Of a DNA stretch of 64,000 nucleotides, positions 13,505 to 27,904 are shown piece after piece; within the stretch, counting starts at the first letter, position 1; every line of letters starts with the position of its first letter. Below the pieces are notes generated by a model. That model saw nothing but the letters and a program-made list of their open reading frames with translations. It searched no databases and had not been told where the DNA came from. Both the position numbers and the translations under genes were made by a program. The stretch comes from Setoptus koraiensis. Its lineage: Eukaryota; Arthropoda. Where the stretch lies: contig CM106585.1 in assembly GCA_048013815.1 (NCBI GenBank), forward strand, positions 14,198,001 to 14,262,000, written 5' to 3'.

Positions 13505-16500
13505 ATGGCCTCACTCATGGGTGATGGAACCATGGTGAATGGAACCAAGAGAACTAGAACATTGAATGACCTTAATCAGGCTCAACAACAAGCTGATTCG
13601 GGATTCCATAATCTGGCAGAATTGGCGCACAGAGAATACTCCTCGGGCGATTATGATAACGCCGAAAGACACTGCATGCAATTATGGCGTCAAGATCAAA
13701 CCAACACAGGTGTTCTACTATTATTATCATCCATACACTTTCAATGCAGACGCTTAGACAAATCAGCCCATTTCAGTTCATTGGCTATCAAGGAGAATCC
13801 CACTCTAGCCGAGGCATACTCAAATCTTGGAAACGTCTACAAAGAGAGAGGACAGCTACCGGAGGCATTGGAAAACTACAAGCACGCTGTTAGGCTAAAA
13901 CCAGACTTCATAGATGGTTACATCAATCTTGCCGCAGCCCTTGTTGCTGCCGGTGACATGGAACAAGCCGTCCAAGCTTACGTATCGGCACTACAATATA
14001 ATCCAGACTTGTATTGTGTCAGGAGCGATTTAGGTAATCTATTAAAAGCCCTAGGAAGACTTGATGAAGCCAAAGCGTGTTATCTTAAGGCAATTGAAGC
14101 TTGTCCCACCTTTGCTGTTGCATGGAGTAACCTGGGTTGCGTTTTCAATGCGCAAGGTGAAATATGGTTGGCTATTCATCATTTTGAAAAGGCTGTGGCG
14201 CTGGATCCAAATTTTCTCGATGCATATATCAATTTAGGTAACGTACTTAAAGAAGCCAGAATATTTGATAGGGCATCCGATGCCTACTTGAGGGCCCTCA
14301 ATCTAAGTCAAAACAATGCAGTTGTCAATGGTAACCTAGCTTGTGTTTACTACGAACAAGGTCTTATAGACATGGCTATAGATACATATAGAAGAGCTAT
14401 TGAACTACAACCAAACTTTCCTGATGCTTATTGTAATCTGGCGAACGCTCTTAAAGAAAAAGGTAGAGTCTTCGAAGCTGAAGACTGCTACAACACAGCG
14501 CTCAAATTATGTCCAACTCATGCTGATTCATTGAACAATCTAGCCAATATCAAGAGGGAACGAGGATATATTGATGAAGCAACAGCTTTATATTTGAAAG
14601 CCCTGGACGCATTTCCTGAATTTGCAGCAGCTCACTCAAACTTAGCATCCGTCCTACAGCAGCAGGGAAATCTTTCAGAAGCCATATTCCATTACAAGGA
14701 GGCTATAAGGATTTCTCCCACATTCGCAGATGCCTACTCAAACATGGGCAATACTCTAAAAGAGCTAGGTGATGTTCAGGGTGCCCTTCAATGTTACTCC
14801 CGAGCTATTCAAATCAACCCATCATTCGCAGATGCTCACTCCAATCTCGCGTCTATACATAAAGATTCAGGCAATGTTGCCGAAGCTATCTCAGCATATA
14901 GGACAGCTTTAAAGTTGAAACCTGACTTCCCTGATGCGTTCTGCAACCTCGCTCATTGTCTTCAAATAATTTGTGATTGGGGAGATTATGAGAATAGAAT
15001 GCGAAAATTAGTCATGATTGTTGGTGAACAGCTGCAAAGGAACAGACTTCCATCAGTTCATCCTCACCACTCTATGTTATACCCTCTTTCTCATGATTAT
15101 AGAAAGGCTATAGCTGCGCGGCATGCCTCTCTTTGTATTGAGAAAGTGTCGGTACTTCATAAAGCACCGTTTGATTTTTCGGAACATCGTGGACAAACAC
15201 CGAAACGTCTCAGAATCGGATATGTTAGCTCTGATTTCGGAAATCATCCTACATCACATCTAATGCAAAGTGTTCCTGGATTGCACAACAGAGAAATAGT
15301 GGAGATATTTTGCTATGCTCTATCTCCAGACGATGGTACTAAATTCAGGTCCAAAATCAAAAAAGAAAGTGATCATTTTATAGATGTATCGTCTATCTCT
15401 TGCAATGGCAAGGTCGCCGATAGAATATACAACGATAAGATACACATTTTAGTGAATATGAATGGCTATACGAAAGGTGCTCGCAATGAAATATTCGCTT
15501 TAAAGCCAGCACCCATTCAGGTCATGTGGTTAGGCTACCCGGGCACTAGCGGGGCTTCTTATATGGATTATATAATCACAGATCGTATCACATCCCCACT
15601 GCATCTAGCGGACCAGTATTCCGAGAAACTAGCCTACATGCCGGAGACATTTTTCCTCGGTGATCACAAACAAATGTTCCCTCATCTGATAGAACGTGTT
15701 ATCTTATCAGAATGTGGTTCAATCCGAGAGGAGACATCTATAGCTTCTGATGGTTCAAATAAGATTGATAGAATTGTTGCACCACCAGATAATGTTAGTA
15801 TAGTCAACGCAACAGATTTATCTCCTATCATAGAAAAAGCCGAAATTAAAAGGATTCATGAAGTTTCTGTGGTAACCCAACCCAACGATAGTGACATCAG
15901 TATCAATCATCACGTGAAGACTGTTGCTCAATTTCCAACTACATTGCCTGTACAAGCCATGATATCTCAGGGTCAGATACAAACGTCCGTTAATGGTGTT
16001 GTCGTTCAGAATGGCCTTGCAACTACCCAGATGAACAATAAAGCATCCACTGGAGAGGAAGCACCCAACTCAATAGTTGTAACTTCCAGGCAGCAATATA
16101 ATTTACCTGAAAGTGCTGTAATTTATTGTAATTTCAATCAGCTATACAAGATCGATCCAGTGACACTCGGTGTTTGGGTCAACATTCTGAAGAGAGTCCC
16201 AAACAGTGTTCTTTGGTTGTTGAGATTCCCATTAATAGGTGAACAAAATATCATCGCAGCAGCTACAAAAATGGGTTTATCCTCAGGCAGATTAATATTC
16301 TCCAATGTGGCTGCTAAGGAGGAGCATGTTCGACGTGGTCAGCTCGCAGATGTTTGCTTGGACACTCCGTTATGTAACGGTCATACAACGGGTATGGATG
16401 TCGTTTGGGCTGGAACTCCGATGGTTACATTGCCTGGTGAGACGCTTGCATCCAGGGTCGCTTCATCACAACTGCATTGTTTAGGTACACCAGAATTGAT

Positions 16501-16708
16501 TGCTAACTCATATCAAGAATATGAAGACATTGCAGTTAGACTAGGTTCCGACAGGGAATACTTAAAAGCTATCCGGGCCAAAGTGTGGCAAGCTAGAACC
16601 GATTCGCACCTATTTGACGTCAAGTCATATGTAAATAACCTAGAAGGCCTATTCTATCGCATGTGGAATAGGTACGTGGAGGATGACGAACCGGATCATT
16701 TAACATAG
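13505..16708 (+). CDS. OGT: UDP-GlcNAc:protein O-GlcNAc transferase
   Basis: Adds single GlcNAc to Ser/Thr of nuclear and cytosolic proteins (super sex combs in flies). The 1067-residue protein is encoded without any intron, whereas OGT is multi-exon in vertebrates. Residues about 30-490 are 12-13 TPR repeats with the OGT-specific asparagine ladder (repeated A-x-x-N-L-G/A-N). The catalytic halves follow: [15 protein letters not shown] (His581), [27 protein letters not shown], a ~115-residue intervening segment rich in Ser and Asp, [10 protein letters not shown] (Lys882, equivalent to human Lys842), [25 protein letters not shown], and [18 protein letters not shown] with GETLASR (UDP site). The start MASLMGD fits the animal full-length isoform. 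All expected active-site motifs are present. Confidence 0.98.
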   Translation: MASLMGDGTMVNGTKRTRTLNDLNQAQQQADSGFHNLAELAHREYSSGDYDNAERHCMQLWRQDQTNTGVLLLLSSIHFQCRRLDKSAHFSSLAIKENPTLAEAYSNLGNVYKERGQLPEALENYKHAVRLKPDFIDGYINLAAALVAAGDMEQAVQAYVSALQYNPDLYCVRSDLGNLLKALGRLDEAKACYLKAIEACPTFAVAWSNLGCVFNAQGEIWLAIHHFEKAVALDPNFLDAYINLGNVLKEARIFDRASDAYLRALNLSQNNAVVNGNLACVYYEQGLIDMAIDTYRRAIELQPNFPDAYCNLANALKEKGRVFEAEDCYNTALKLCPTHADSLNNLANIKRERGYIDEATALYLKALDAFPEFAAAHSNLASVLQQQGNLSEAIFHYKEAIRISPTFADAYSNMGNTLKELGDVQGALQCYSRAIQINPSFADAHSNLASIHKDSGNVAEAISAYRTALKLKPDFPDAFCNLAHCLQIICDWGDYENRMRKLVMIVGEQLQRNRLPSVHPHHSMLYPLSHDYRKAIAARHASLCIEKVSVLHKAPFDFSEHRGQTPKRLRIGYVSSDFGNHPTSHLMQSVPGLHNREIVEIFCYALSPDDGTKFRSKIKKESDHFIDVSSISCNGKVADRIYNDKIHILVNMNGYTKGARNEIFALKPAPIQVMWLGYPGTSGASYMDYIITDRITSPLHLADQYSEKLAYMPETFFLGDHKQMFPHLIERVILSECGSIREETSIASDGSNKIDRIVAPPDNVSIVNATDLSPIIEKAEIKRIHEVSVVTQPNDSDISINHHVKTVAQFPTTLPVQAMISQGQIQTSVNGVVVQNGLATTQMNNKASTGEEAPNSIVVTSRQQYNLPESAVIYCNFNQLYKIDPVTLGVWVNILKRVPNSVLWLLRFPLIGEQNIIAAATKMGLSSGRLIFSNVAAKEEHVRRGQLADVCLDTPLCNGHTTGMDVVWAGTPMVTLPGETLASRVASSQLHCLGTPELIANSYQEYEDIAVRLGSDREYLKAIRAKVWQARTDSHLFDVKSYVNNLEGLFYRMWNRYVEDDEPDHLT

Positions 16709-17872
16709 ATATATATTTTTCTCTTTAAATTGTGGTTTATTATCATCAACTGTCTAATCAGATCATGACTGACTTATGATGATACAAATGAGATAACATA
16801 CTAATTTACCAGCGATAAGAAAACTAGCCGGATAATTTCCCAATTCAAGAGCCTAATTTTATACAGGTGGAATATATATGGAGGCGAGTTGTGTAAAGAT
16901 ACTATAAGAATCAACTAAAATCTATTTTTACTATTGATATCAACTAATATTGGCTGGGTAACCAGACAATCACCTAAAATATTAATTTTAGATCATGCAT
17001 TAAAGTTTCAGATGAAACTCAAACGACCTCAAATGTATATATCAGTGCTTCGCGCGACTAAAGTATCATCGATATCAACTTTTGCCGCATTTAGCATCAT
17101 CAATCAATAAAGCGAAAAACATCCATTCAATTGGCATGAATCTATTCCTACCATTCTTGTCCTAAGATTTTCAAATCTGACTGTCACAGAAACAAATATT
17201 TCCTTGTGAGAGTCTAGTAAATCAAAATCTCGGGGACTATGCTGATCGATAACAATAAATATCAGAGGTGATGTTTGTGATAGTGGAGTCAGACAATTTG
17301 TTTCTCAAGAGTGTAAATAATTTAGGAATTGTTTTTATTCTTTCTCTTGCAAGATCATCTAAAAAAACTATGCCCAGTATAAATGTAACTTTAAAGGTAA
17401 TCAAAGACTTCTTGAGAGCCGGCCCTGAATAACACACAGAGGTGAATGGTGCCCAATAATATCGGCTATTGATAGTTGATTGCATTTGCCCCTGTCATTA
17501 GTGTATTTACAAAGTATTTGCTAAGCCAGCGACATAATTGAAACAACATATTCTAAATTTAGTAGTAACAAAGTTATTTACATGAATACATAATTCTAAA
17601 CTGCTATCACTTTGATTTTGTAGTTCTATAATTGTACATTGGGAACATAATGATGAAGATGTCCAGGTCCATGGTCTGCCAGACCTACCTGCTTGTACAG
17701 TATAGTTGTTTTATATATTTTTGTTTATGTTGTCGTTGTTGTTGTTCTATTATAGACAGCAACTTTTCTTGCAAATAAGACAAGTACCATTCTTTTGTTT
17801 GATGCGATTTAGAGATGCTGTGAGCAGTGTCTTGAATGTATACTGCATAATTGTATGTCACTATTGTTAGTA
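16709..17872. other. Convergent intergenic region, OGT 3' UTR / ABCG 3' UTR
   Basis: No gene is recognised. The first AATAAA on the OGT strand is at 17106-17111, suggesting a 3' UTR of about 400 bases. The ABCG 3' UTR enters from the right. Confidence 0.5.
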
Positions 17873-20800
17873 TTAAACTTTCCTTTTAACTTTATATGAG
17901 ACTATGAAAAAAGTTAAAAATCTAGTAAATATTAACATAAATAGTAGCACGGCGAAACAATCAAACAATTGAGAATCTTTCAAATTATAGTCTATCATAG
18001 GGTATGGTACAACTTGATCGCATGATGTAATGTTACGTCCAAATGAATTGGCCTTGGCCAACGAGTCGATTAATTTAGTGAACAAGTCGGGCTGGTTATT
18101 GGAAGAAACGGCAGCACCACCTATATAATCATCAGTTGGATGAATTGGACTAGATGTGGTTGTTATAGCTGTCAAATTTGAGTAAACAACAGTACCATTA
18201 CTTGTGTTATTAGATAATAATGATGTTGAATTGTAGTTGTTGTTGAATAATGATAAACTGGTAGAATTATTATCCGATGTCAAATCGGTTGTGTTTGATG
18301 AAGCTAATAATGGCAAATTGTTGCTGTTTTGTTGTTGCTGTTGCTCGGCCTTGAAACTGCTCAGCCAATAATCCAGCATTGTTCTAGCGATTGGTGGTAG
18401 CTCTGGCACTGTCTGATTGAAAATAGCTGGATCACATTCACATTGATTGAAACCATAACGCGATATAAGACAAGCTTCGATGGCATACCTGAGGTAGGAT
18501 AGATTAGACAATGGACGCAAATAATATGGTATAGATTGGGTGCGTACTAGAAAGCCAGCAAATAGTATTATTGGTGTAGTTGCGGCAGGTGCAACAAAAA
18601 CAGCAGCTTTCATTTTGTCCATTAATATGGCACCGAATAGTAAACCCTGAGATTGAGCTATTAGTGAGCTCAATATTAATATAGCCGTAATGGACATAAA
18701 TCGCCATTGCAAGTATGAATAAGGTTGACCGGTTGCATAATAAGAGAGAGACATGGCCAAGAATGGTAAAGTTAATTGGAAGGGTATATCCGCCAAGGTG
18801 CGACCTAAAAAATACGATGATAAGCCGTACCAACCATTACGGAATTCTTTAACTAGAACGTGCATATCCAACGGAAATGTCAATACTGTTACTGTCATGG
18901 CGGCAAATATTATTCCATACAATTTAAAGAATATATAGCCTATATTCTCTAAAGTTGTTCGCAATTCCTCCTGCAAATTCAATGTTGAATCCTCTGGCTC
19001 TAAAGCGAATGTTATCAAATCCATCGGTCCCGCTCGTGGGCACGCATTCGGTTGGCCCACATTTGGTCCGTAGACCATACTAACCATTATGGGTATGATG
19101 ATATGCAAAAATAGTTGCATGCCACAAAGCATTGGATCGCGAACTATCGATAACCAGGAGCGATGAAAGTGCAGATAGGTATGCCGCCAGAAGGGAAACT
19201 TTTGATCCGCTTTCAAGCTGTTCAACTTGAGCCTCTTGCTGCCATTGTCGGACGTCTTGTTTGCTCCCCTGGAATTTTTCTTTTTGTTACGCTTGCCGTC
19301 GTGGTCACCCCCTCTACCTCCCCGGTAAGGATCTTGACCGCCACCTTGTGCAACAATTGAACTAGTGTGTAGTTGGCTCGGGTCAACAATAACAACGTTA
19401 CTCAAGGAATTGTGGTCCTTCTCGTAATCAGGCTGGAAAGCCCTGTTGACAATACCATGGCCATTCGCATTTATTCCTTTGATATCATCACTCTCTATGT
19501 TATTATTGTCGTCCTGATTAAATTTACCAACTCTAATACCATCATTAACCTTGTTCTTTCTATCCTTCTTTTTGTCCTTCTTACTATCTTTCCTTCTCTC
19601 GCCCTCGTCACCTTCGTCGTCGCTACTATTTTCCGACTGTTCCGATTCAAAACAATCCATATCATTGCTAGCTGAATCATTATAATGACTATTCCTATTG
19701 TATTGTTTCTTTTGTATCTTGTTCAATTTGGCTATCGAATCATAACCAAATTTGCCTGCTGCTATCTCAACTATCATCGTAGCTGGATTGTAATTGACAC
19801 TGGGCATATTCAAGCCAATTTTTTGTATCACTGAGACAATACCCGAAGGTGGACCTTCATAAATAGATTTGCCACCTTGTGCCACCACATAAACGTGATT
19901 AAATTGTTGGAAGACATCACTGTTTGGTTGATGTATAGTTAAAATAATTGCTATCTGATTATTAGTTAGCTGTCTGTTGTCAGCTAAACGGCGCAATACC
20001 TGTACAGTTTGATAGCATGTCATGGCATCCAGACCGGATGTTGGCTCATCAAGTATGAGTATATCGGGATTTGAGAGAAGCTCTTGAGCTATCGATACAC
20101 GTTTATATTGTCCACCAGACAATTTATTAATGCGTGTAGATAGGCAACTGAGAAGACCTAACTGTTGCGACACCCGCTCGATGTTCGACTTGTGATCAAA
20201 TTTTCTATCGAAACAATTCTTCATTTTGCTGGCATAACTCAGTGTTTCATACACTGTCAAATGACCAATAAGATGATCATTTTGGGGTATGATTGACACT
20301 TTGAGATTATTGTTGGATCTATTGGACTCATTGATGTTGCGTTTATGATGACCTGTTGCGTGGGCAGTCGGTAGTCTCTGTTGATCTTGCAAATGCTTCT
20401 GATCGAGCGAGATAAATTTTCCATTACTACTATGACAACACAGCTCATCATTAGACGACGATTGAGTTGATGACGAACGTATTTTAATCGAACCGCTCAG
20501 TCCTTGTTTCCTATGACCGGTCAAGCAATCGAGGAGTGTTGTTTTGCCGGCACCTAGATAATGTACGAAAATTGTTGAATAATATAAAACAGTTCTTCGG
20601 TTATTATAATTATTATTTGGCGGTAGATATTATTAGAGAGGCGTTGTCGGCAGCATGACGTTTCTTCTCATTATGACGGCTATACTACAGTCAATCAAAG
20701 CATGTTGAACGCTATGTTTATGGTCATGGTATGCTAATTGTTGGTGATCACGGTATAGATTCGAATCAGTATCGACAGACAACTCCACAGAGGAAACAAC

Positions 20801-21940
20801 TCAGATAACTCTAGTTATAAACATAAAATATATAGTAATTATATTCTGTTCATAATATTAACTAATAGCTCATCAATGCATCCAATTCATAGATTAAAGG
20901 ATGTCGGGGATAGAGAGTAAATCGCTGCTTGGACATCATAGATCAACAACTAGTAAAAACCTTACAAATCGCTCTTTGTTTTCTATGACCAATTGCAATC
21001 TACTATATTGAATGAGCGCGATAAATTGCCTTGTGGTTGTGTCTATTGTTGTTATTGTGTAATGGTAACATGTCGTTAACATTAGAACCAGTTATTTCAT
21101 GTTACAAACGCGCGCGCACACACACACACACATAAGCTTTAATCGGCTGACGACATTGACATTCGCCTAGCTTGACCATTATCTTGGAAGCTAAAGCAAT
21201 AATAATAATAGACGATAACAATGCAGCAATAGATGGTAGTGCTGAATTGAATGTAAAATAAAAACATAACTAACTGACCAGAGAACATGGCAAAGTGAAC
21301 AATAGGAAGTTCGCTGCACTCGTGCAATCCAATTGCTACCAACAATCACTTTCTACTGCGAATGAAATATACAATCAATCATCGATACTAATACACATCT
21401 AATCTTGTTCGGCACTTTCACTCTCCCAGACATTTGTCTTCTTTCATGACCATCAGGGCAAAACAATCTGTTCTGATGGCTTGTTTCCATGACCAACAAA
21501 ACAACAGTTGTCAATTTCAAGCTAATTTTACGTAATTCTGACCATTCGAGCGAGCTTCACGTAAAAATAGATCTGATTGTAGTGAAAGCCGCCAACCTAT
21601 GATTGAACATAAAGTTGAAAGACTTTTTTCACCAAATTCACTTTAGAACTTCCATCGATCAATTCATTGGGTGGTGTCACACCATCGCTGACATAGTGCA
21701 AGGCATTTGAGCTTTGTTTAGATTGTCTTTGACTTCTGTTTCCAAGTGATTTGAACTTGAGGAGACAAGAATAAACAGTTGTCCGAAACGTTGTAAGACT
21801 GTTGTGACTATTTGTTAAAGTTGAGAGTCAACTAAAATTTTAGCCTTGAAGATATTGTTTGACCTCTACTGTGTACCTTTTGCATTTTGAAACATTGAAC
21901 TATACAATGAATCGAATATCCAGCATGTCTTCCTCTGTCG

Positions 21941-21976
<36 letters not shown>

Positions 21977-24900
21977 TTTATTCCTCCATCAGTGATAGTT
22001 CAGCTATTCATGCGAAGAGTAATAAAATTAATCCAGTGTCGTCGTTAAACTATACCTAATCAACTCGAGTGCGTATGCATTTCTTCCACAGCCATGTGAC
22101 TGTCGTTGGATCACACAGTCAATGCTATCTTGCCTTTCTTCAGCTCAAACTCAAACTTTCTGCGTGCTTTCTTGTATTTTAGAATTTTATCAATGAATCT
22201 GTCTTGTGACTTGTATAATTGGTGTGCTGCCAATCGAGTCACAAAATCAGCCATGTCACAGTTGTCTCAGTTGACCAGCTGTCGGCAGCTAGTCGAGAGA
22301 GCGAGAGAGTTCATTGTTTTTCTTTGGTCTACCAATGAGCTATCCTTGTTGTGTCTGGCTATGTGTTTCGTCAATCAATTGATCCACAACGTTCGCCATG
22401 ATGGCATGTCCATCACGTTCTCCTTTTTTACTGGCCACCACTGACCACCATTTCATTTTATTCATTCACTTATGATAATCCCGCGCTGTCGTTCGTTTGT
22501 CACTAAGCAAATCAATTATTGTTGTTAGTGAGGTTTCCTGTTCAACAAGCTTCATGTTCGTACACACACACACACGCACACACACACACACACACACACA
22601 TGCATACATGCATTAAACTGACTAAACAGACGAGAAGGTCCCCGCTACTACGTATGAATATGGTAACAAGTGGTTTCTCTTTGTTTCGGCTTAGCTCATT
22701 CAATGTCGCCAGTGTCTCTACAGTGCGAATACATTGCAAGCCAAGTTCAACGACCCTCTGGTTCTGACGAAAAGCATTGATTTAGATTTGTTTTAGACAA
22801 AGCGCTCTCGACAGCGCACAGGATTGCATTAAAAATAGTCTTGCTTCACGTTGCTTCGCGTCCAGGTGAGCGCAATCAGAATTGCTTTTGATTTGATTTG
22901 CAAGTCGCTAGTCGATGAGCTATTTAGGTCAAGAATTGTTGCTGTTGATGTGTGACGCGCATGAGAGGTGATTTGTTTGACCGCTATCCTACTTTCGCTT
23001 TCCGTTGTCTCTTCACGAAGGCCCGCTACCGAATTAAATTAATATTCTAACAGTTCCGACACTCTGTGACCGACATCTGATTGATAACAATCGAGCAATC
23101 AATACCGCGCAAGCTGCTTGCTGTAATAACAACAATAATCCAATGATGGCGGTAATAATAATAGCAGTAATAATAATAATAATAGTAATAATAATAATAA
23201 TACTATATCTCTATAATATGTTATGTTTCTTCTACAATTTGACCTGATTTAATTCGCTTCGAGCGAGAAATGCTCTCTCGTTGGTGGCGAACCCCGTGCA
23301 ACAGTTTTCATCTGCGCAAGCTCATGAGTGGCCACCATACTGTTGCATGGCTAATTGGCGGTTAGTTGAGGCCACAAGCGTGCCTGGTCACACTCGCTCA
23401 GAATCAGCGAGCATGCGCGAAAACCTCAACCATTGTTACCGGATCAATGAGAACCGGATCAGTTGTGAAATCGAATAATGATCGCTGCCACAGAGAGAAA
23501 GAGAGGCAAGGGTTTAATTGGACTCAGCTCACTAAAACTCAGCACGAGCGCGAGACTCGGGGCTCAGACTTACAAGTTAAGTCCAGCGGCTGTGTTGGCC
23601 CAAAGTGCAGCTAGCATTTTTTTTTCGCTATATGCGCGCAACACCAACACATTATGCAAGATATGATTAGGTGAGCGCGATATTTGAACTAATCCACAAT
23701 GAAAACTTTTCTCCGGAAATAAAACTAACTGTTATTTCATGCTCGGCTTCAATCGATCCAAGCGAACCAATGCAATGCATTTGTTTGATAGTGATAATCT
23801 ATTGAAAGCTATACAACATCGTGCACCACTACTTACCGCTCGGCCCAAGAATGGCGGTGAGCTCGCCAGATTTGAAGCAACCATCGAGACTGTCCAGCAC
23901 CACTTTTGTTTGCTTTAAATTCTTGATTAATAGGCTGCTTTTAAGAATCGAAGCCGACGATGTTGTTGTATTGGTACTGTTATTGATATTATAGTTGTTG
24001 CTCTCTAGATTACTGACCGAATCAACGGGTGGCAACGGGTTAATAGAAGCAGCGCTGTTGCCAGTGTTGTTGCTGTTTTGTAACGAGTCGCATTTTTTGT
24101 TTGACGATGATGAATAATGATGCCACTTGGGTTGTATAACGAAGCTCAAATCGCGCCACGTCACTGTGAAAAAACGTTCCACTTTGTCGCCATCATCCGA
24201 CAGATATTTTGTCTTATCCATCTCGGTATCATTGAGACAATTTACATTGGCGTCAATTTGTGACGAGTCCTTGATGTTTAATTTAGATATTTTCTGGCTC
24301 TTACAGGCGTCCAATACAACCGTTTGTTCATGATGTTGCACTTGTTGTTCAAAGTGCTGCTGTCGCGGCTGTTCACCTATGTCCTTGTGGATGCCCGACA
24401 CAACCAGTTGATGATTATTAATGGGTTTCGTTGCTGCTGCCGTTGTTGTGTCTAGCTGGCTGCTGCGATAATCTGCAGACAAATCGATGTTGTTGCCGTA
24501 ATTCTGTACCGCACTGGCATTCTGCAGGAGCATGTCGTCTTGTTGTCGGGCCTCACTACCTTTGATGTGATCAAATTGATTGTTGTTATCCATCATAGTG
24601 GTGTCTTTATTACAAGCAACCTTCACACAATAGGCCTGGTGAATATTGCCACTAATAGATGCCTGTCTCTGATGTCTAGTAGCGTTAACCGGATGTGATG
24701 ATGATAGCTTGTTGTTGACATTTACACCAAATTCATCACTGCCATTCCTTGTTGTTGCAAAGTTCCGTTGCTGTTGCTGCTGGACGAGATCACTATTTTG
24801 TTGATGATTAATGGAACGGTTTTTTGAGGGCGACACAACAACAACATTCTGATTGTTAGAATATCCATTACCGACGGATCCACTATTAATATCTTGGCTT

Positions 24901-25361
24901 GAATTAGTAGTGGTCGGCGCTATTGATAACATGGAGCAGTTATCTGGCAACGAGCCCGATGACAGATCTACGACGGAATCTTCATTGATTGAAGTGGTAG
25001 ACAACTTGTGAGGTTTCGGCGGAGTAGGTGGCTTGTGATGATTGTGGTGCACAATTGTTGCTGTTGTTTGCTTGTTTGCGAGACGCCTATCATTTGATAA
25101 ATCACTACCACTATTATTATTGTGACGATTATGATGATTGTTATGAGTATTATTAAGATTATTATTACTATGGCCACTGTGGATGGTGTCGTAATTATTA
25201 TTAGCTGCTGTCGTATGGGAGTGAGGTGATTTTTTATTATTATTATTGGGCGAGCTGACAGAGATGGGTGTTTGCGTGGACAACGGAGAGGATAACGCAA
25301 ACTCTTGATCGTGGCTCTTGTTGTCTTCTGACATGAGCTTGAAATTCACTAGAGACACCAT
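17873..25361 (-). CDS. ABCG-family half-transporter, unusually long (about 1401 aa)
   Basis: ATP-driven half-transporter (NBD then TMD) of the ABCG1/ABCG4/E23-like branch, probably moving sterols or other lipophiles as a dimer. Exon 1 is 25361-23837 and exon 2 is 20553-17873; a phase-1 intron of 3283 bp (GTAAGT...CTAG) splits the Walker A box, restoring GPSGAGKT (506-513). Then come the Q-loop IIPQNDHLIGHLT (Gln599), signature LSGGQYKRVSIAQELL (653-657), Walker B ILILDEPTSGLD (Asp677, Glu678) and switch His716 in TIHQPN. The TMD follows about residue 970 with ADIPFQL and LSYLRYAIEACLISRYGFNQCECD. Extra material: about 430 Asn/Gln/His-rich N-terminal residues, about 190 acidic and Lys-rich residues between NBD and TMD, and a Ser/Thr/Asn-rich last extracellular loop. 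Start at MVSLVNF chosen for its ACCATGG context; the frame opens 24 codons earlier. Confidence 0.88.
20554..23836 (-). other. Large intron inside the ABCG Walker A motif
   Basis: 3.3 kb intron with consensus ends. It holds CA repeats (21113-21132, 22562-22601), a CT repeat (21944-21974) and AAT runs (about 23128-23210). I see no nested gene or additional ABCG exon. Confidence 0.8.
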
Positions 25362-26519
25362 GGTGATTATTGGATGATAGTGCTTGAGCCTACCATCCAC
25401 TACTCTTATGAATTCTTCTTTATTCTTCTTCAACTATTGTTATTTCTACAACTGTTATCACCGCTACTGCTACTTTTACTACTACTGCTACCTGTTGCTA
25501 CAGGGTGCTTATTACACAGTGTCGCGAACAATGTTGCATCAAGGGTGTGTGTGTCGGTTGATTGGTTTTACTGCTTGTCTTGCTGCTGCTGTAACGGCTA
25601 TGATGCGCTTATTATTATGCGACACATTATGCCTCTATCTGGTTGTGCACTGATACTTTGTTGTGGCGCGAATGTCACTGTCTACTAACCTACATTCTTA
25701 ACTTTAACGGCGTGTTATGTAACGTTATATTGCATTGCTGCTCGCTGATTATGCTTGTTACACATGAGCTACGTCTGGAGAAATAGCAATCGCCAACATA
25801 AGCTAACAACAGAGAAGATAACGTTTGCGTTATGGCTGATTATGCTGAATGTGGGAGTTGTCGATTGGCTATTATTTGACAATTTGTTGATTCATTAAGG
25901 ATTTTACAACAACAACAACGACAACAACGACAACAAATACCGGTGTGTGTGTGTGTGTGTGCTTGTGCCAGCGCAAGCCAGTGAGTAAATATTTGCAAGC
26001 ACGAGCTTAGCCACTGATGATAGCAAAGGCAATATTGGTATTAGTTAGGCAGTGCGAGCGCCGTTAGAGACAAGATCAAGGCACAGCTTCTTCTGTGCCT
26101 TCGATTGGCTTCTCTGATGGCGCTTTGATGGCTACGAGCCAGGTGAGCTGGCCATTTTTCTTCGTGATTGATGTGGGCCAGCACTGTCTGCCCCTAAGAA
26201 AGAGAGAGCACAATTCGGATTAACAGTTCGGAACGTATAACGGACCGACAAGCCATTTATACGTTCCTCTCGAACTCGCTCTCGCTCTCTCACTATCCCG
26301 TTGAACACTTCCCACTTGCTTGGGCACTCTAGTTTCCACGATATATACGCATGCAACGATTAACGATAACTTAAGCAGCATAAGTGAGTGTGTTTACAAC
26401 AGAACAGTATAGTTGTTGGCGCGCTTTGAAAGCCCATGAGCGCAAAGTTATGTAACAGGTTGCCCGACAGTCGTCTGTCTGTCTAGCTGGCTCAGTTGCA
26501 ACATCGCTGTTATGTCGGC

Positions 26520-26577
26520 CAGTCAGCCAGTTAGCCGGCCAGCCAGTCAGTTAGCCGGCCAGCCAGTCAGTTAGTCG
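26520..26577. repeat. 20-bp minisatellite
   Basis: About three copies of a CAGCCAGTCAGTTAGCCGGC-like unit. Single CCGGCCAGCC motifs recur at about 27097-27130 and 28118-28133. Confidence 0.75.
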
Positions 26578-27850
26578 GACGAGCTGACATTAGGCAATGG
26601 GATAAAGCTCGCGCAACGGGCGGGAATTAGCTCATGTATGAGTACGCCCAGCGCGCGATCAAAATTGAGTATTCTCTTTCTCTCGCTAACAACTCGCTTA
26701 TGATATTTGGCTGGATACATGACTGACTGGCGGTTCCTGCGCCGCGATTCATGCTAAGCCGACTACGATGCAAAAAGATATCGCGGGGGAAGGCATCTAA
26801 TAAAAGAGAGCGCAAAGAAAGAGAAAGTCATTACAATAATAGTTATAACTAATGATAATTCAATCTTCATCTCCCTTACTCTTCATGCTAAGCATTCCAC
26901 TATTCCGCAACCAATGAGAGAGCGAGACAGCGAAAGCCGCTGCTCATTTTTGAAACGGCAACTCGCTCAATGGACGCCAGACAGCGGATGATGATGATAT
27001 TAGGTCTCGGAAAACCTTCTTGCCCCCATCTGCCTGCTTTCACTATGGCTCGTCTTGTTGTTTATTTCTCCTAAGTTGCTTGCCCGCTGCCCGCTGCCGG
27101 CCAGCCAGCCGGCCGAGTGGCGGCCGGCCAATTGTAGTGGACAGACAACATTAGCCAATTATAAACTATAAAACTCTGGCCAAACTCCGGCCAGCCGGCC
27201 GTTCGTCCGGCTGTCTCACTGTCTGGCTGGCACACCGACTGCTGCTGCTTAAGTGTATCGGCCGAAGAGCTTCCACCGTCGGATCCTTTCCTCATCACCA
27301 CCACCACCTTCACAACCAACACCGTTACCGTCGTCACCATAAGCGGCAGTGGTGGTTGGTATTTAGATACACACAAAATTCTCTGTTGCCTCCGCTGCTG
27401 TTGTTATTATTATGTAACCATCTCTCTCGCTCTCTCATTATATAACTTCTTCTTTGCTCTCTCTCTCTCCTTGGGACCGAGATGAATGAGAGATACAGGC
27501 AACAGCCGATGGCCTGGCCAGTTGCCTGGCGATGTGAGCCAATGTGTTTAATATTAATTTCAATATTAATCCGTATCAAATCATCAGGCGCTTTCGATTC
27601 TTTCGCTGCTGTCCTCTTCTCTCAATCTCCACCTTAGCGCTAATCAGTTGCTGCGGCCCTTTAGCTGTAAAATGGAAAAGAGAGAGAGAGAGAGAGACAC
27701 ACACACACAAACAGATACACAGTTGGTAAGTGGAGAGAAGCCGTCGGGCAACACAAGCGAAAGTTTAAGGGAACAAGTTTGGCCAGCTTTTTATCACTTA
27801 TTCTTCTTCTTTCGTTACTCGACTCGGGCTTTACTACAGTTCGTTTCAGC

Positions 27851-27854
<4 letters not shown>

Positions 27855-27902
<48 letters not shown>
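27855..27902. repeat. CA microsatellite
   Basis: An uninterrupted run of about 24 CA units. Confidence 0.95.

Positions 27903-27904
<2 letters not shown>

Noticed and set aside
18504-19680. Open frames overlapping the ABCG second exon
   Set aside because: Alternative-frame shadows of a confirmed coding exon with all ABC motifs.
22519-22767. Possible nested gene in the ABCG intron
   Set aside because: Composed of CA repeat translation; no start context, family or splice support.
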